Below are positions 33,920 to 43,939 of a DNA stretch of 64,000 nucleotides, piece by piece. Below the pieces are notes generated by a model, which had not been told where the DNA came from, did not search any database, and saw nothing but the letters and a program-made list of their open reading frames with translations. Numbering within the stretch: the stretch's first letter is position 1; each line of letters begins with the position of its first letter. The stretch comes from Nitzschia sp. pyKryTriq1. Its lineage: Eukaryota; Bacillariophyta; Bacillariophyceae; Bacillariales; Bacillariaceae. The stretch lies in the NCBI GenBank assembly GCA_956465555.1, contig OY101130.1, forward strand, positions 868,001 to 932,000, read 5' to 3'. Made by a program: the position numbers and the translations under genes.

Positions 33920-34583
33920 TCTAACAGGCAGTACTCGTACAGTAAAGTGACGACACGAGTCAATTTTTGTGAAATGTTTGGACAGATGTCGAATGTGAAA
34001 CCCGCCCTTACTGCGTTCTGGAGGTAACGAATGGTGCATGCGCATTATTTTTTGGTGCATTATTGAGAGAAGATACGAGAAATACAACGACTTGTGTTTG
34101 TACCTGATGCCGAGCCGAATTTTTCAACTACGAGATCTTGCCAATTTTGGCGGGAAAGGGTTGTTGGGATTCGTCGTGTGATCCAAAATGTCGAATTCAC
34201 AGGGTCAGCTACAGTACTCTACGTACATTACAGTACTCGCACCTGTTGCACGAATTTTGTACTGCGACATCCGATCCATGAATGAACTAATGATGAAGAA
34301 TGACCCAACGAAGGGACGGCCAGACAGTTTCAATTTCATCTGTCCGTCCGTCCCTCGACGTCCACCCATCCATCCATCACGAAATCCGAAATGAATCAGC
34401 AAACTGCAAACATCACACTTTTATTATTATAGACTTTGTACTACAGACCATCATGGATACCTAATACTTTGCATCAGTGCAGTCTACTCTTCTACGAACA
34501 CTCTACGTATCTTCGTGCTATTCAGTAGCAAACCTCCACTTCATTACGCGAGGAAACCACCACAAGTCAGAACAATTCTAAAA
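33920..34583. other. Divergent spacer, member 3 / AlkB-like
   Basis: About 660 bp lie between two divergent genes and should hold both promoters. No gene is seen. Short GTAC words occur at about 34210-34245, and CCATCC/CCGTCC short repeats at about 34340-34378. Confidence 0.4.
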
Positions 34584-36329
34584 ATGAAGCTTTCGGCAAG
34601 GAGAATACTTCGATTACATGAAGTTGTGTTGACCGTCAGAATTCTACTCTGCTTTGTTCCTCCGAGTCCTTTGGCGTTGGCGTTCTCGACGTTGCCTACT
34701 TCCTCCTACTCCTCTTTTTCGCAAGAGGCGTACTCCACTTTGGGTCCTGCAATTGCCAATTTGGACTCGTTCTCGACAGGGCTGGACTTGGCCGCTCGCT
34801 TTTGGCTTCCGACGGATGAGTCGTTGCCGCCTCATTTTCATCAGGCGGTCCACCATGAAAAACGACAACGATTGGCCTCTCAACTCTTGACACAAATGGC
34901 AACAACACACGATGTCTCCGCCGATGTATTACTACAACAAGACCCACGACAACAACAAGCTTTGGAGGCTCTTTCCCGATTGATTCACGCCGCTGCCCTA
35001 CCACACCCTTCCTCTTCGACTTCAGACGACCGTCTCGGCAAGGAAGGAATTTGGATTCTCGATTCGTTACAGGCCGTTCATACCATTTTGGGTCGTCTGT
35101 ACGAATACTCGTACGCAGATAAAAATGGCAATGATGCTTCAAAAACAATTCTTTTGAAACTACTCGAATCATCGTCATCATCGTCAACCATGACCAGCAA
35201 TAACAACAATACCATTTTGGAGGGTATCCAATGTCTCATAGATCGAGGGCAAGCATGTGGTGCCGAGTATTCGTTAGATCAGGCCTGTCGAGCACTTTGG
35301 GCGATACAGGGCATCCAAGCGCGACTTCATCAGCAGCAAGTCCCATCATCCATAATAAAAAGGGAGGTCGATGATGATTATGATTATGATTATGAGCCTT
35401 CCAATTTTTCCATTTTGAAGCAACGAGTTCAGGCTCTCCCATTTGAAATTATCCCCTTGGGAGTCGATTGGTCTCAGTTGTTGCCACGTCCGCCGCCGTC
35501 GTCGTCGTCATCTTCCAGTGAAAAGAACCAAGAGAATCATGTCTGTGAAGCATTGCTACAGTCGATTCCTTTTGTCAAAGATACGATTGTCACCCGCCAG
35601 GGCACTTCCGTGGCAGAACGACGCGGGACAGCTTGGATCGCCCAAGAAGGCATTGGCGCCTTGGCCTATTCGGGAAAACTCATGGCTCCACAACCTCTCC
35701 CACCTTTGGTGGATCAGGTGATGCGAACCGTGGAAGCGCAGTTAGAAGAGCAGTTGGCAACTACAACAATGGGATTTTTCGATTGTGCGCTTTGCAATCA
35801 TTATGCCGACGCGACGGCAGCTTGTAAATTCCATACCGATCCCGAACATGGGACCATGTGGGATCGGACTACCGTGGTGGTGGCAGCTGGGTCGGACCGG
35901 ACCTTTGCCTTTAAACCCATTGACACTACGTGGGAAGACTGGGATACCATTGTAATGGGATCGTCAAAAGAAGAACCATCCCACAACAGCAATAACAATA
36001 ACAAGGCGGCTGCCACTACCACCTTATTTTCGGGAGATTTGGTGGTCATGCGCGATAATTGCAATGATGACTTTTATCATGCTGTGCATGCGGGAGTATC
36101 GGACGAGCCTCGGGTGAGTTTGGTATTGAAACGGGCCATTGGACCGCGGGGGCATGGATTGCCCGGACAAGGACGACGATCGAAACGAAAAGCCAAATAC
36201 GAAGGAGGCACCAGTGCTGGTAGTTCCACGGGTAGTAGTAGTAGTAGTAGTAGTGGAAGCCCACCGACGAGGAGTAGACATCAAGCGGCGACGCCCGTAA
36301 CCAAGACAAAACAGAGAAGGAGATCATGA
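34584..36329 (+). CDS. AlkB-like 2OG-Fe(II) dioxygenase, predicted plastid
   Basis: This is a 581-residue single-exon protein. The ATG at 34584 opens a signal peptide whose end LALA-FSTLP fits plastid import. A helical, Gln-rich and low-complexity region fills the first half. The C-terminal half (about 330-545) has the AlkB-type double-stranded beta-helix. The iron ligands are His417 and Asp419 in CKFHTDPEHG and His499 in DDFYHAVHAG, and the 2-oxoglutarate-binding Arg is in EPRVSLVLKR. Family members oxidatively demethylate nucleic acids or, less often, proteins. The substrate is not predictable. The tail is rich in Lys/Arg and Ser (RRSKRKAKYEGG, poly-Ser), which could bind nucleic acid. It converges with KRR1 97 bp away. 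Confidence 0.75.
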   Translation: MKLSARRILRLHEVVLTVRILLCFVPPSPLALAFSTLPTSSYSSFSQEAYSTLGPAIANLDSFSTGLDLAARFWLPTDESLPPHFHQAVHHEKRQRLASQLLTQMATTHDVSADVLLQQDPRQQQALEALSRLIHAAALPHPSSSTSDDRLGKEGIWILDSLQAVHTILGRLYEYSYADKNGNDASKTILLKLLESSSSSSTMTSNNNNTILEGIQCLIDRGQACGAEYSLDQACRALWAIQGIQARLHQQQVPSSIIKREVDDDYDYDYEPSNFSILKQRVQALPFEIIPLGVDWSQLLPRPPPSSSSSSSEKNQENHVCEALLQSIPFVKDTIVTRQGTSVAERRGTAWIAQEGIGALAYSGKLMAPQPLPPLVDQVMRTVEAQLEEQLATTTMGFFDCALCNHYADATAACKFHTDPEHGTMWDRTTVVVAAGSDRTFAFKPIDTTWEDWDTIVMGSSKEEPSHNSNNNNKAAATTTLFSGDLVVMRDNCNDDFYHAVHAGVSDEPRVSLVLKRAIGPRGHGLPGQGRRSKRKAKYEGGTSAGSSTGSSSSSSSGSPPTRSRHQAATPVTKTKQRRRS

Positions 36330-36426
36330 AAATAAAAGGACTCCTTAAAGCAGTACGGTATGCTTTCCAATATGCCTTCTAATAGAGATGTTATGGTTGA
36401 TAAGTCGAAATGGAGGAATTGAGCTT

Positions 36427-37599
36427 CTACGAACTAGTCTTCTTGCTCTTCTTCTTCTTGTTTTCTGCTCCACCTCCTCCTTGCACAAAGTCGGACAAGT
36501 TACTAGTGGATTTGTCACCGCTATTGCTCATACGATTCTTCAAGTTGGATTGTAATCGTTCCAAATCCACGGAAGTACTAGAAGAAGCAGATTCGGATGC
36601 GGCGGCAACCTTTTGTTTTTTCGCTTTGGGCGCCGGCGCCGTCTCGTCTTGCGTTTCTCGTTCTTGGCGTCTAGCCACGGAGGTTTGTTTGGCTTCGGCC
36701 CGTTTGCGATGCAATTTTTGAGCTTTTCGTGCCTCTTCTGTCGCAAAATACTCTCCCGTTTCCAATTGCAAATCGACCTTGCGAGGCGTTTGAGCAGGTG
36801 GAAAGGGAGTGTAGACCTTCTTCTCCACCTTGGGCTTCTTCTTGCGTGGAACATTCTTCTTTCCGAATTTGGGCAAGAACCGTCCCCAGTCCTCATTTTT
36901 GAGCTTTTCGTCCTTGGCTAGTTCTTTCATAATCATCAGACGTTTGATATGGTATACGGGGTGAATATTGTTCATGCAATCCAAGACCACTTGGCGGGCT
37001 TGTTTGAGTCCCTGAAAGTTTTCTCCCATGATGGAAACCGTGTTGCCTTGCACAAGAATATAGCAGCCCGTCACCAATTCCAGGGCTTTTAAAGTACTTC
37101 CATCTTGTCCCAAGAGTCTCTGACGCCGTTTGATGAATCGTTCCTTGTTCCTCACCAAGCCGCCGATTTTGACAATATCGCAGACCCATTCGTCTCTTAG
37201 AATCTTCAACGCTTGTGCCACCGGAATACTTCGAGAGAGCAGCTTGAGCAAATCTCGCGCCTTCATGATCACATATGGATCGGTTGTTTTGTTGGTGGTC
37301 CGGACAGTCATGCTACCTTCCACTAAATCGAGCTCGCAGGCAATCTTGTGTTGATCCAAAGCCTTGGTGACGACTGGCCAGACTTGGCGCAGATAGTTTT
37401 CTCGGTACTTTGGAAAGAGAGTTGCAAAACTCGATTCTTCCAACAGCCGACCACCTGGCAAGGCATCTTCCTCGTCCTTCCATGCGTCAATCTTCCAATG
37501 ATCAATTTCATCGTTATCCCAGGGCTTGTCGCGACGGTACTTGTTGTGATTCTTCTTCATGGCGCCGCCGGTGGATGTAGGCTCCTCGGTGTCTGACAT
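36427..37599 (-). CDS. KRR1: KRR1 small-subunit processome component
   Basis: This 390-residue single-exon protein is the nucleolar KH-domain protein KRR1, needed for early 18S pre-rRNA processing in the small-subunit processome. Family hallmarks run through the first 250 residues: [14 protein letters not shown], the Phe-rich [20 protein letters not shown], then [20 protein letters not shown] and [17 protein letters not shown] (KH region), and finally [18 protein letters not shown] with [13 protein letters not shown]. The C-terminus is Lys/Arg-rich with coiled-coil character ([20 protein letters not shown]) and ends [10 protein letters not shown], a nucleolar-type basic tail. No signal peptide is present. 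This is one of the clearest assignments in the window. Confidence 0.95.
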   Translation of the reverse strand: MSDTEEPTSTGGAMKKNHNKYRRDKPWDNDEIDHWKIDAWKDEEDALPGGRLLEESSFATLFPKYRENYLRQVWPVVTKALDQHKIACELDLVEGSMTVRTTNKTTDPYVIMKARDLLKLLSRSIPVAQALKILRDEWVCDIVKIGGLVRNKERFIKRRQRLLGQDGSTLKALELVTGCYILVQGNTVSIMGENFQGLKQARQVVLDCMNNIHPVYHIKRLMIMKELAKDEKLKNEDWGRFLPKFGKKNVPRKKKPKVEKKVYTPFPPAQTPRKVDLQLETGEYFATEEARKAQKLHRKRAEAKQTSVARRQERETQDETAPAPKAKKQKVAAASESASSSTSVDLERLQSNLKNRMSNSGDKSTSNLSDFVQGGGGAENKKKKSKKTSS

Positions 37600-38089
37600 G
37601 ATGATGATGGCTGGCGGAGGAGGCGGTGGTTGTTTTCTCAGAGTATTCGTAAACTAGCAAAATGAGATGGGTCAGCACAGACTAATAGAGCTATAATGCG
37701 ATTATATAGTCAATTGAATATAGTTCTTTGTTCTCGAGAATGAAGAGTGCGAAGAGACGGATAAATCCAACATACCATAGGAAAGGTCAACTGTCAACTA
37801 AATGTATCGAAAAAAAAGAAAATCGCGATAGATTTTCTTGGAGGGGAGACGACCTACGACCGGACGGATGGCAAGACGAAAGGGGGGCATTTGGGGGTAC
37901 GTACGTACATTTGTATTTACTTCTATGGTACGTATGTGCATGTGATTGTGTATTCTACATACCTACCTTCAGGGTTATGTTTGTCCGTCGCTTCGCTCAT
38001 AGCTCGGGCTACTACTCTAGTAGACTACCACCTTGTCTACTCACTTCTCTCGAACTTTATTTTAGTATACACCTGTCACTCTCTAGTAG
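37600..38089. other. Spacer upstream of KRR1
   Basis: About 490 bp hold the KRR1 promoter and the 3' end of the Tic22-like gene. No gene is recognised. A GTACGTAC run lies near 37898-37908. Confidence 0.4.
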
Positions 38090-39046
38090 CTAGTCATCCC
38101 AATTGTTGACGGCTGTAGGAGTGCTAAATGGCTCATCATCGCTTTCCATTTGATCTTGAATTGTCTTCTTCGGTGCAGAACCACCAGCACCACCACTCTC
38201 TGAATTCGTCGACGTCTGTGGCGACGGAGGGACCAGTACCGACTTTCGAAAGTCATTCTCTGACTTGTCTTGCATTTGTTCGAGTAAAGCCTCTAGACTT
38301 GCCACATTCAATGCTGCTTCGTATTCGCCGGAGGCTTGTTGAAGCGTAGAAACTAAATCTTGAAGGCCCAAATACATGGGAAACATTTCTTCGCCATCGG
38401 CCGACTGGATACGCAAGCGCTGATCCATGAATACTGGAATATCATTGTAACCCTTTTGGAAGTTATCGGGTACCCGAACTCCCAATTGCTTGGATTGCTC
38501 TTCCAACAAGGTCCGAGCTCCCCCCATATTGACAGCATCAGGGACAAGCCGGTATTCAATACCGGGTTCTGGATTCTTGAACAGTTCAAACCAAACGACG
38601 CCCAGAGGATATTGCGTGATATCCCAGCTTTTCGCATCCTTGGTTTTCTCTCGCAATGGAGCGTATACTGCATTGGCAGTCTCGGCGGAAAAGAAAAAGT
38701 AGGCAATATCGTTGCTGTTGTCCTCTTCTTTGAGCAGCACAATGCCCTCCTTATTGGGCTCGGTCACGGCAAAAACAGGAACACTATCCAACAACACACC
38801 AAGATCCTCTCTGGTCATTGCTGGAAATAATTCATCATGATCAACATCATCTGAAGTAGCGAATATCGGCGCTGGTCTACTACGCGTACACGTGTAGCTT
38901 CTGCTTGATACTGGTACTGCCGTGTTGTGGGGGTTTGCTTTTGGTCGGACGGTGGTAAATGCTTGGATACTAGCAATGAAATAATCATGTCGTCCCACAA
39001 TGGCAAAGAGCCCCAAAAGTGTCACGAATGAAGAGGATGATCTCAT
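38090..39046 (-). CDS. Tic22-like plastid import protein
   Basis: From the ATG at 39046 the product has 318 residues; another ATG lies at 39088. The chosen start gives a signal peptide (SSSFVTLLGLFAIVG) ending SIQA-FTTVRPK, an ASAFAP-like plastid targeting boundary. The mature protein has the Tic22 features: an N-terminal VPVFAVTEPNKEGIVLL strand, FFFSAETANAVYAPLR, LGVVWFELFKNPEP, and a second half with NDIPVFMDQRLRI and MFPMYLGLQDLVSTL. Tic22 proteins act between the envelope membranes in protein import, and in secondary plastids in the periplastid or intermembrane space. The C-terminal 60 residues are Ser/Gly-rich. It shares a 391-bp spacer with the M32 peptidase gene on the other strand. 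Confidence 0.85.
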   Translation of the reverse strand: MRSSSSFVTLLGLFAIVGRHDYFIASIQAFTTVRPKANPHNTAVPVSSRSYTCTRSRPAPIFATSDDVDHDELFPAMTREDLGVLLDSVPVFAVTEPNKEGIVLLKEEDNSNDIAYFFFSAETANAVYAPLREKTKDAKSWDITQYPLGVVWFELFKNPEPGIEYRLVPDAVNMGGARTLLEEQSKQLGVRVPDNFQKGYNDIPVFMDQRLRIQSADGEEMFPMYLGLQDLVSTLQQASGEYEAALNVASLEALLEQMQDKSENDFRKSVLVPPSPQTSTNSESGGAGGSAPKKTIQDQMESDDEPFSTPTAVNNWDD

Positions 39047-39437
39047 GCTGCTACGAAGTGTATTTTCTTTCTCTTTTTCTTGGATCATGCAACGAAAGAG
39101 TTTGACAGCATAGGTTGGTGGATCGATGGTGCTGCCTTTTTTCTCGAGTTGAAGTCCAAAATGAAGTTGTCGGTTTTGCGATCTCGTCTTTCATGATGTC
39201 GCGTTTGGTCGGATATCGTTTTTCGACACGTGGAAGCAGGCCCGCTGACGAAGATTTCTGGCGGGAAAATGTGAGTCCTGCGGGACTGCATCTTTGTTTC
39301 TTTCTTTTGTTATTCTGCTGCTTTGTTGGCACTCTGACGATGCGACGATGCCTCCATTCGATCGAACTGTTTCCATTTTCCATCGTGCTGCCGAGATTGC
39401 ATATATTTGATTGATCGTTTGTTGCATTACTTTTGTC
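39047..39437. promoter_or_regulatory. Bidirectional promoter, Tic22-like / M32
   Basis: Only 391 bp separate the start codons of two divergent, plastid-predicted genes, so the two promoters must be packed together or shared. No specific factor site is recognised. Short TTGTTTC/CTTTC-rich stretches are seen near 39295-39325. Confidence 0.5.
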
Positions 39438-41283
39438 ATGAAGTTTGTGCTCACACCAGGAATGCTGGTGGCCCTCTTGGCGGGCTCGTCTCGTGCGGCT
39501 GCCTTTTCGACCATGGCCAAGTCAATGGCAGCAGCGGGTACAAGAAGTACCAGCAGACCTCTGTGGACAACTCGGCGCCATCGCCCTGCGTTTCTATCTA
39601 CGCGTGGTGGGGCCTTGTTGAGTACGATCACTACCGACCAAGAAGAAAAAGAAGCCACCGCCACCACCAAACAACAAACAGCTTCTTACCAAGAACTGGT
39701 GAAAAAGTGGGAAGCCATTACTCATCTCGGAAGAGCACAAGCTGTCCTAGGATACGACCAACAAGTCTTCATGCCAGCATCTGCCTCCGCAGAACGCGGG
39801 GCTCAACTGGCCGCCTTGGCGACGGTATTGCATCAACAAAGAACCGACCCAAAATTGCTGGAGTTGATGGATCAAGCCATGGAACAAGAAGCGGCTTCTC
39901 TCCAGCCCGATGAATTACGAATGTTGGAACTGGAACGAAAAGCGTTTGTAGAAAATGCAAGAGTACCTTCGGAATTGGCTGCCAAGGCTGCCGAACTCTC
40001 AGCCTCTGCCTATTCGGATTGGGTGAAAGCCCGGCAAGCCAAGGATTTTAGCATGTTTGAGGATACCCTCCAGGACTGTTTTGACACAGCCATGAAACTC
40101 GCTGCCGCCAAACAAGGAAGTTCCGATAATCTATATGACTTCATGTTGGATGAATTCGAAATGGGCATGTCGCAAACACGCATCGATGCGATCTTCGAGC
40201 AAGTCGAGACCACGTTGGTCCCCTTGATTCAAAAAGTTTTGTCGGCGCCCAATCCCCCGTCCATGGCTGCTCTAAAAGGCGAATTTGATATTGAGCAACA
40301 GCAACAACTGTCTGACCTGCTGGTCAAATCGATTGGGTTCAATGCGGAACAAGGTCGGATTGATGTGTCGGTACATCCCTTTACCTCCAGTATGAGTCCT
40401 AGTGATGTCCGAATTACCTCCCGCTTTCGAACGGACGAATGGTACCAGGGACTCGCGGGAAGTTTGCACGAAGGAGGGCATGCCATTTACGAACAATCCT
40501 TGCCCGCCTCGGCTTTGAGTATCGATACTGCATTGAGTATGGGAACTCATGAAAGTCAGTCTTTGTTTTGGGAACGACATGTTGGTTTGTCCAAGGCCTT
40601 TTGGAGGTATGCCACGCCTATTCTTCATGAAACTCTAGCAAGCACCAAGGAGTATTCGGACCAAGATATTTATGGAGGTACAGTACAGTAATACTGTTGT
40701 CTTTTTGTTGTTGTTTGCTCGGACTGAATCTCCTCATCTCTTTTATTGTCTCTTTCTCCCTACTATTCGTACCGCCATAGCCATCAACGCCGTGTCGGGC
40801 ACTTCCTTGATCCGAGTCGAAGCAGATGAATTGAGCTATCCCCTGCATGTGATTCTACGATACAACATTGAAAAGGACGTCATTGGTGGGAAATTAAAGG
40901 TGACCGACATTCCTGAACGTTGGAATTCCGACATGAAGCGATATTTGAACGTGGAGGTTCCCTCGGAGGATAAGGGATGTTTGCAAGATGTTCATTGGTC
41001 TGCCTTGGCCTTTGGATACTTTCCGACTTACTTGATCGGGGCAATTGCATCGGCCCAACTCTACCATTACTGTCAAAAAGACATTCCGGACATCGAGCAG
41101 CAAATGGAAAAAGGGGAATTTGGAGCTATCAAACAGTGGTTAACCGACAAGGTGCACCGTCATGGTCGTCGCTACAAGTCCTTGGATGCCTTGCTGGAAG
41201 ATCAGCTGGGCGAGCCTCTCAATCCCAAGTACTTTTTGGACTATTTGACCGAGAAATATTCGGAATTGTATCACCTCGAATAG
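39438..41283 (+). CDS. M32 metallocarboxypeptidase, predicted plastid
   Basis: Two exons, 39438-40677 and 40781-41283, have a 103-bp GT-AG intron that rejoins DIYG with AINAVSGTSLIRVEADEL, exactly the M32 family sequence. The product has 580 residues. The zinc motif is HEGGH in SLHEGGHAIYEQSLP. The typical MGTHESQSLFWERHVG supplies the third ligand Glu, and SLIRVEADELSYPLHV is the family signature. The enzyme removes C-terminal residues from peptides (thermostable carboxypeptidase 1 type). The N-terminus MKFVLTPGMLVALLAGSSR ends AAA-FSTMAK, consistent with plastid import, and the extra 70 residues before the catalytic domain fit a transit region. It may complement the aminopeptidase at 6.1 kb in plastid peptide turnover, which is inference. 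Confidence 0.93.
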
Positions 41284-41335
41284 ATAGTAATCTAGAAGCT
41301 GCTTTTGTTGTTTGTAATGAGATCAATTCACTAAT

Positions 41336-42235
41336 TCAGGAACGGAATCGGCCAAATAGCCCCCCTCGTTTGCGTTCCGACCCGTGAAAGGTTGCCATGG
41401 CAGGTATCAACTGGTCTCTGACAAAGGTTGGCAACATATGCTCCGTGAATTCAGAGGACCGTATGCAATCACGACAAAGATTTCTAGTTTGGGACCCTAT
41501 AGCCGACGCGAGTTCGGAACTACTTTTGGTCAAAGTACCTCGCATGGACTGCTGGAACTGAGTCATGGAATCGGAGGCAAAGTGATCCATTGTAGGTTTT
41601 CCCATGGCATATGTGGCGACGGGCAAGATGGACGACTGCACCAGCATATCTCCACGGTCATCGACAAAATGCAACGTTTTAATGTAGGCTTCGTCTACCA
41701 CCCGCTGAAGTGTCGGTACAATCGTTTCTGCCAAAAGATGCGGATGATTCCAAATCTCTCCTCCCTGGAGCAATTGACAAATTCGTTCGTTGCACAAGCG
41801 GATCACTCCAATTGAGAGAACTTGTTGAAGCCGCCTCGCATCCGACTCGGAAGCTGTCACTTGAAAAGATCTAGTTGCAACAGTGCTCTCATCACATGCG
41901 AATGCTTGATCCACTGCAGCTTGCCATAAAGAAGGAAAGAGAATGATTCCAAAAGGTTTCTCCCAGTTAATGTGTTTGGAAACAAGTCCCAGTACTTTTG
42001 TCAACACTGCTCGGAAACAATTTTCGACGACTTCATCCACCAGAAAGGAGTCCCATACTTCTTCCAGGCGTTTTCTGTCCGATTGGATGATAGCGCCGTA
42101 AAACAAGCGTTGAAGGGCCCAGTTCCAGGCCAAACGGATCCATTTTTCGTCTTGAAGTACTTCTACCTGGACTGCCAGATCTTTTCGGATCTCTACTTTC
42201 AATTTTTCCACCTGAGGTTGTACTATCGACTCCAT
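41336..42235 (-). CDS. Hypothetical helical protein
   Basis: This is a 299-residue single-exon protein I do not recognise. It has no signal peptide and no clear membrane span. Predicted helices run throughout, starting ESIVQPQVEKLKVEIRKDL and including a Trp-rich segment (WIRLAWNWALQRLFYG). The C-terminus is basic (GSERKRGGLFGRFRS). Uniform amino-acid use and a long open frame favour a real gene. It lies only 52 bp from the convergent M32 gene, so their 3' UTRs probably overlap. Confidence 0.6.
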   Translation of the reverse strand: MESIVQPQVEKLKVEIRKDLAVQVEVLQDEKWIRLAWNWALQRLFYGAIIQSDRKRLEEVWDSFLVDEVVENCFRAVLTKVLGLVSKHINWEKPFGIILFPSLWQAAVDQAFACDESTVATRSFQVTASESDARRLQQVLSIGVIRLCNERICQLLQGGEIWNHPHLLAETIVPTLQRVVDEAYIKTLHFVDDRGDMLVQSSILPVATYAMGKPTMDHFASDSMTQFQQSMRGTLTKSSSELASAIGSQTRNLCRDCIRSSEFTEHMLPTFVRDQLIPAMATFHGSERKRGGLFGRFRS

Positions 42236-42646
42236 CGCCTCTTCTCATCTTCGGTTGGTATGAGACTCATACGTAAAAACATCAGCTGCTCAAGTACCAT
42301 CTCACCATATAATTAGAAGAAAGATCGCGAACCAAAGAACAAAATCAGCAAGCTCGAAGCTCGAGAGCAAAGATCGCGCGTTTTGTTTCGTACGTAGAGT
42401 AGACGTGGTGCGATCCGCGCGCCATAACACTTTTTCCGCCGACTGACAGCCAGACGGACGCACTTCTTCTTCGACCTCTTCGACTAAGAGCTACTAGTAG
42501 GTAGAGTAGTAGGAGAACTACAGTACGAATATCGGTAATCTCTGCTCTCTTTACTCTGCTAGCTAGTAGTAGTAGTAGTAGCTCTACACATTATCGGTAG
42601 CAGATACCAGCAGAGCTCAGTTGCTGTTTTCTTGCTTCTAGTGCTG
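42236..42646. repeat. Spacer with TAG-type short repeats
   Basis: No gene is seen. Repeated CTAGTAG words at about 42488-42515 and a (TAG)n run at about 42560-42582 fill the end. Related words recur at 11510, 32440-32600, 46268-46450, 52965-53000 and 61455-61632. Confidence 0.5.
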
Positions 42647-43408
42647 TTATAGTTGTTCTAGTTGCTCCTCCAGTCGTCGTTTCGATGCTGCTTGGTGAAT
42701 CCTCCAGCCCTGCAATTCCATACCATTCTGGTGCTCCTGTTTGGAGAGTGTGTTGCGATGACTCAGGAACCCATTCCAAGCCACAAGGCAAACGTTGATA
42801 AACGGTGCCTGGGCGTACGTGGGTAGCCATCGAAAGGTTCCCAGCAAGATCCCGGGCCATACTGCCAGTGATGTCAGCCAAGAGGGCAAAAATTGCGTTT
42901 CGAGTTTTTGTTGAAACGTTCTCAGGGAGCCCCCCTCAGTTGCATTCATGAATCCAAAAAAGAATATAAGACAGGGAGGTTCCACGAGAAATTGGTCGAC
43001 GAAGACTTTGAACACAGGCGGACCCCAAATTCCGTAACGTGCCACGATACTGTATCGAACGCATAGTCCTTCCAGATAGGGATACCAGAATGCCAAGAAT
43101 GGACCGTCTACCGCCCCGCCATATGTAGCACATTTAACGGTTCGTGTCCAGTCAATTCTTTCCCAAACAAGTCGATGCCTCATTGTCGCTGGTGTTGTTA
43201 GCTCCTCGTGTGTTGCATTGTGGGACGAGTCGTCGAATGGAACAAGAAGTCTTTTTTGCTCGGAATATTGTGCTGTAATATCACCGACAGACCACAAGCC
43301 GAGGCACAAAAGGCTGTTGCTAACGATGGGATGGTGTATCATGCAGTGTTGAAGCCGGTATAGAACGGTCTTGGCATGTAGCGCAAGGGATTTGGAAGAA
43401 ATGCTCAT
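42647..43408 (-). CDS. Mpv17/PMP22 family membrane protein A
   Basis: This 253-residue protein has four membrane segments. Family hallmarks are the N-terminal YRLQHCMIHHPIVSNSLLCL with GDITAQ, the central ARYGIWGPPVFKVFVDQFL, and the C-terminal signature WLTSLAVWPGILLGTFRWLP followed by the W-N-x-FLSHRN end. Mpv17/PMP22 proteins sit in the inner mitochondrial or peroxisomal membrane and form or regulate small-solute channels. The targeting of this one is not clear. It carries an insertion of about 30 residues after SEQKRLLV compared with typical members. The gene at 43940 is a tandem paralogue on the same strand. Confidence 0.88.
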   Translation of the reverse strand: MSISSKSLALHAKTVLYRLQHCMIHHPIVSNSLLCLGLWSVGDITAQYSEQKRLLVPFDDSSHNATHEELTTPATMRHRLVWERIDWTRTVKCATYGGAVDGPFLAFWYPYLEGLCVRYSIVARYGIWGPPVFKVFVDQFLVEPPCLIFFFGFMNATEGGSLRTFQQKLETQFLPSWLTSLAVWPGILLGTFRWLPTYAQAPFINVCLVAWNGFLSHRNTLSKQEHQNGMELQGWRIHQAASKRRLEEQLEQL

Positions 43409-43939
43409 TTTCGGTGTTTATTTTTCCTTTCATGTTAGAGCGTGGTGCCGTAGTTGGTGTTCTTGAAATTATTTGTGGGATCACATTTTCCCAGGTTTCC
43501 TAATTTTTCAATTGCGTTGTCACAGGTCGAAATGGCACCTTGGACATCATGGTTACGTTAGACGATGGAAAAAAGAAAGAAATCAATCATCGTGATATTA
43601 GCTAGTTCTGATTTTCCGCCAACAAAACTGACATCTTGCATTCTCATTTAAAAAAAAAAAAAATAGTAATCAATCGTGAATCGCAAATATGACGCCATCA
43701 AAATTCGATTGATCCGACTCCCTGACTGTGGTCGACTGGAGATTTCTTCCCTTCGACGACTCCTTTTTTTCTTTCTATCTCGTTCCCAAAAGGAAGTGAC
43801 AGCACTTCGACTGCCATACAGTAGGCATGAAATATGTTAGGTCCGACAAGGAGTGGAATGTTTCTTCGAATTTGACGTATATTGGCAATTGCAAATTACT
43901 CGACGGGCTTGAGAATGTATAGAGGTGAACTCTGACTGA
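43409..43939. other. Spacer between the Mpv17-like pair
   Basis: No gene is seen. A run of 13 or more A residues lies at about 43650-43663. The rest holds the promoter of the downstream copy and the 3' end of the upstream copy. Confidence 0.4.

Noticed and set aside
33920-34087. Longer start for secreted family member 3
   Set aside because: The 56 extra residues would bury the signal peptide, and the paralogue starts at the position equal to 33919.
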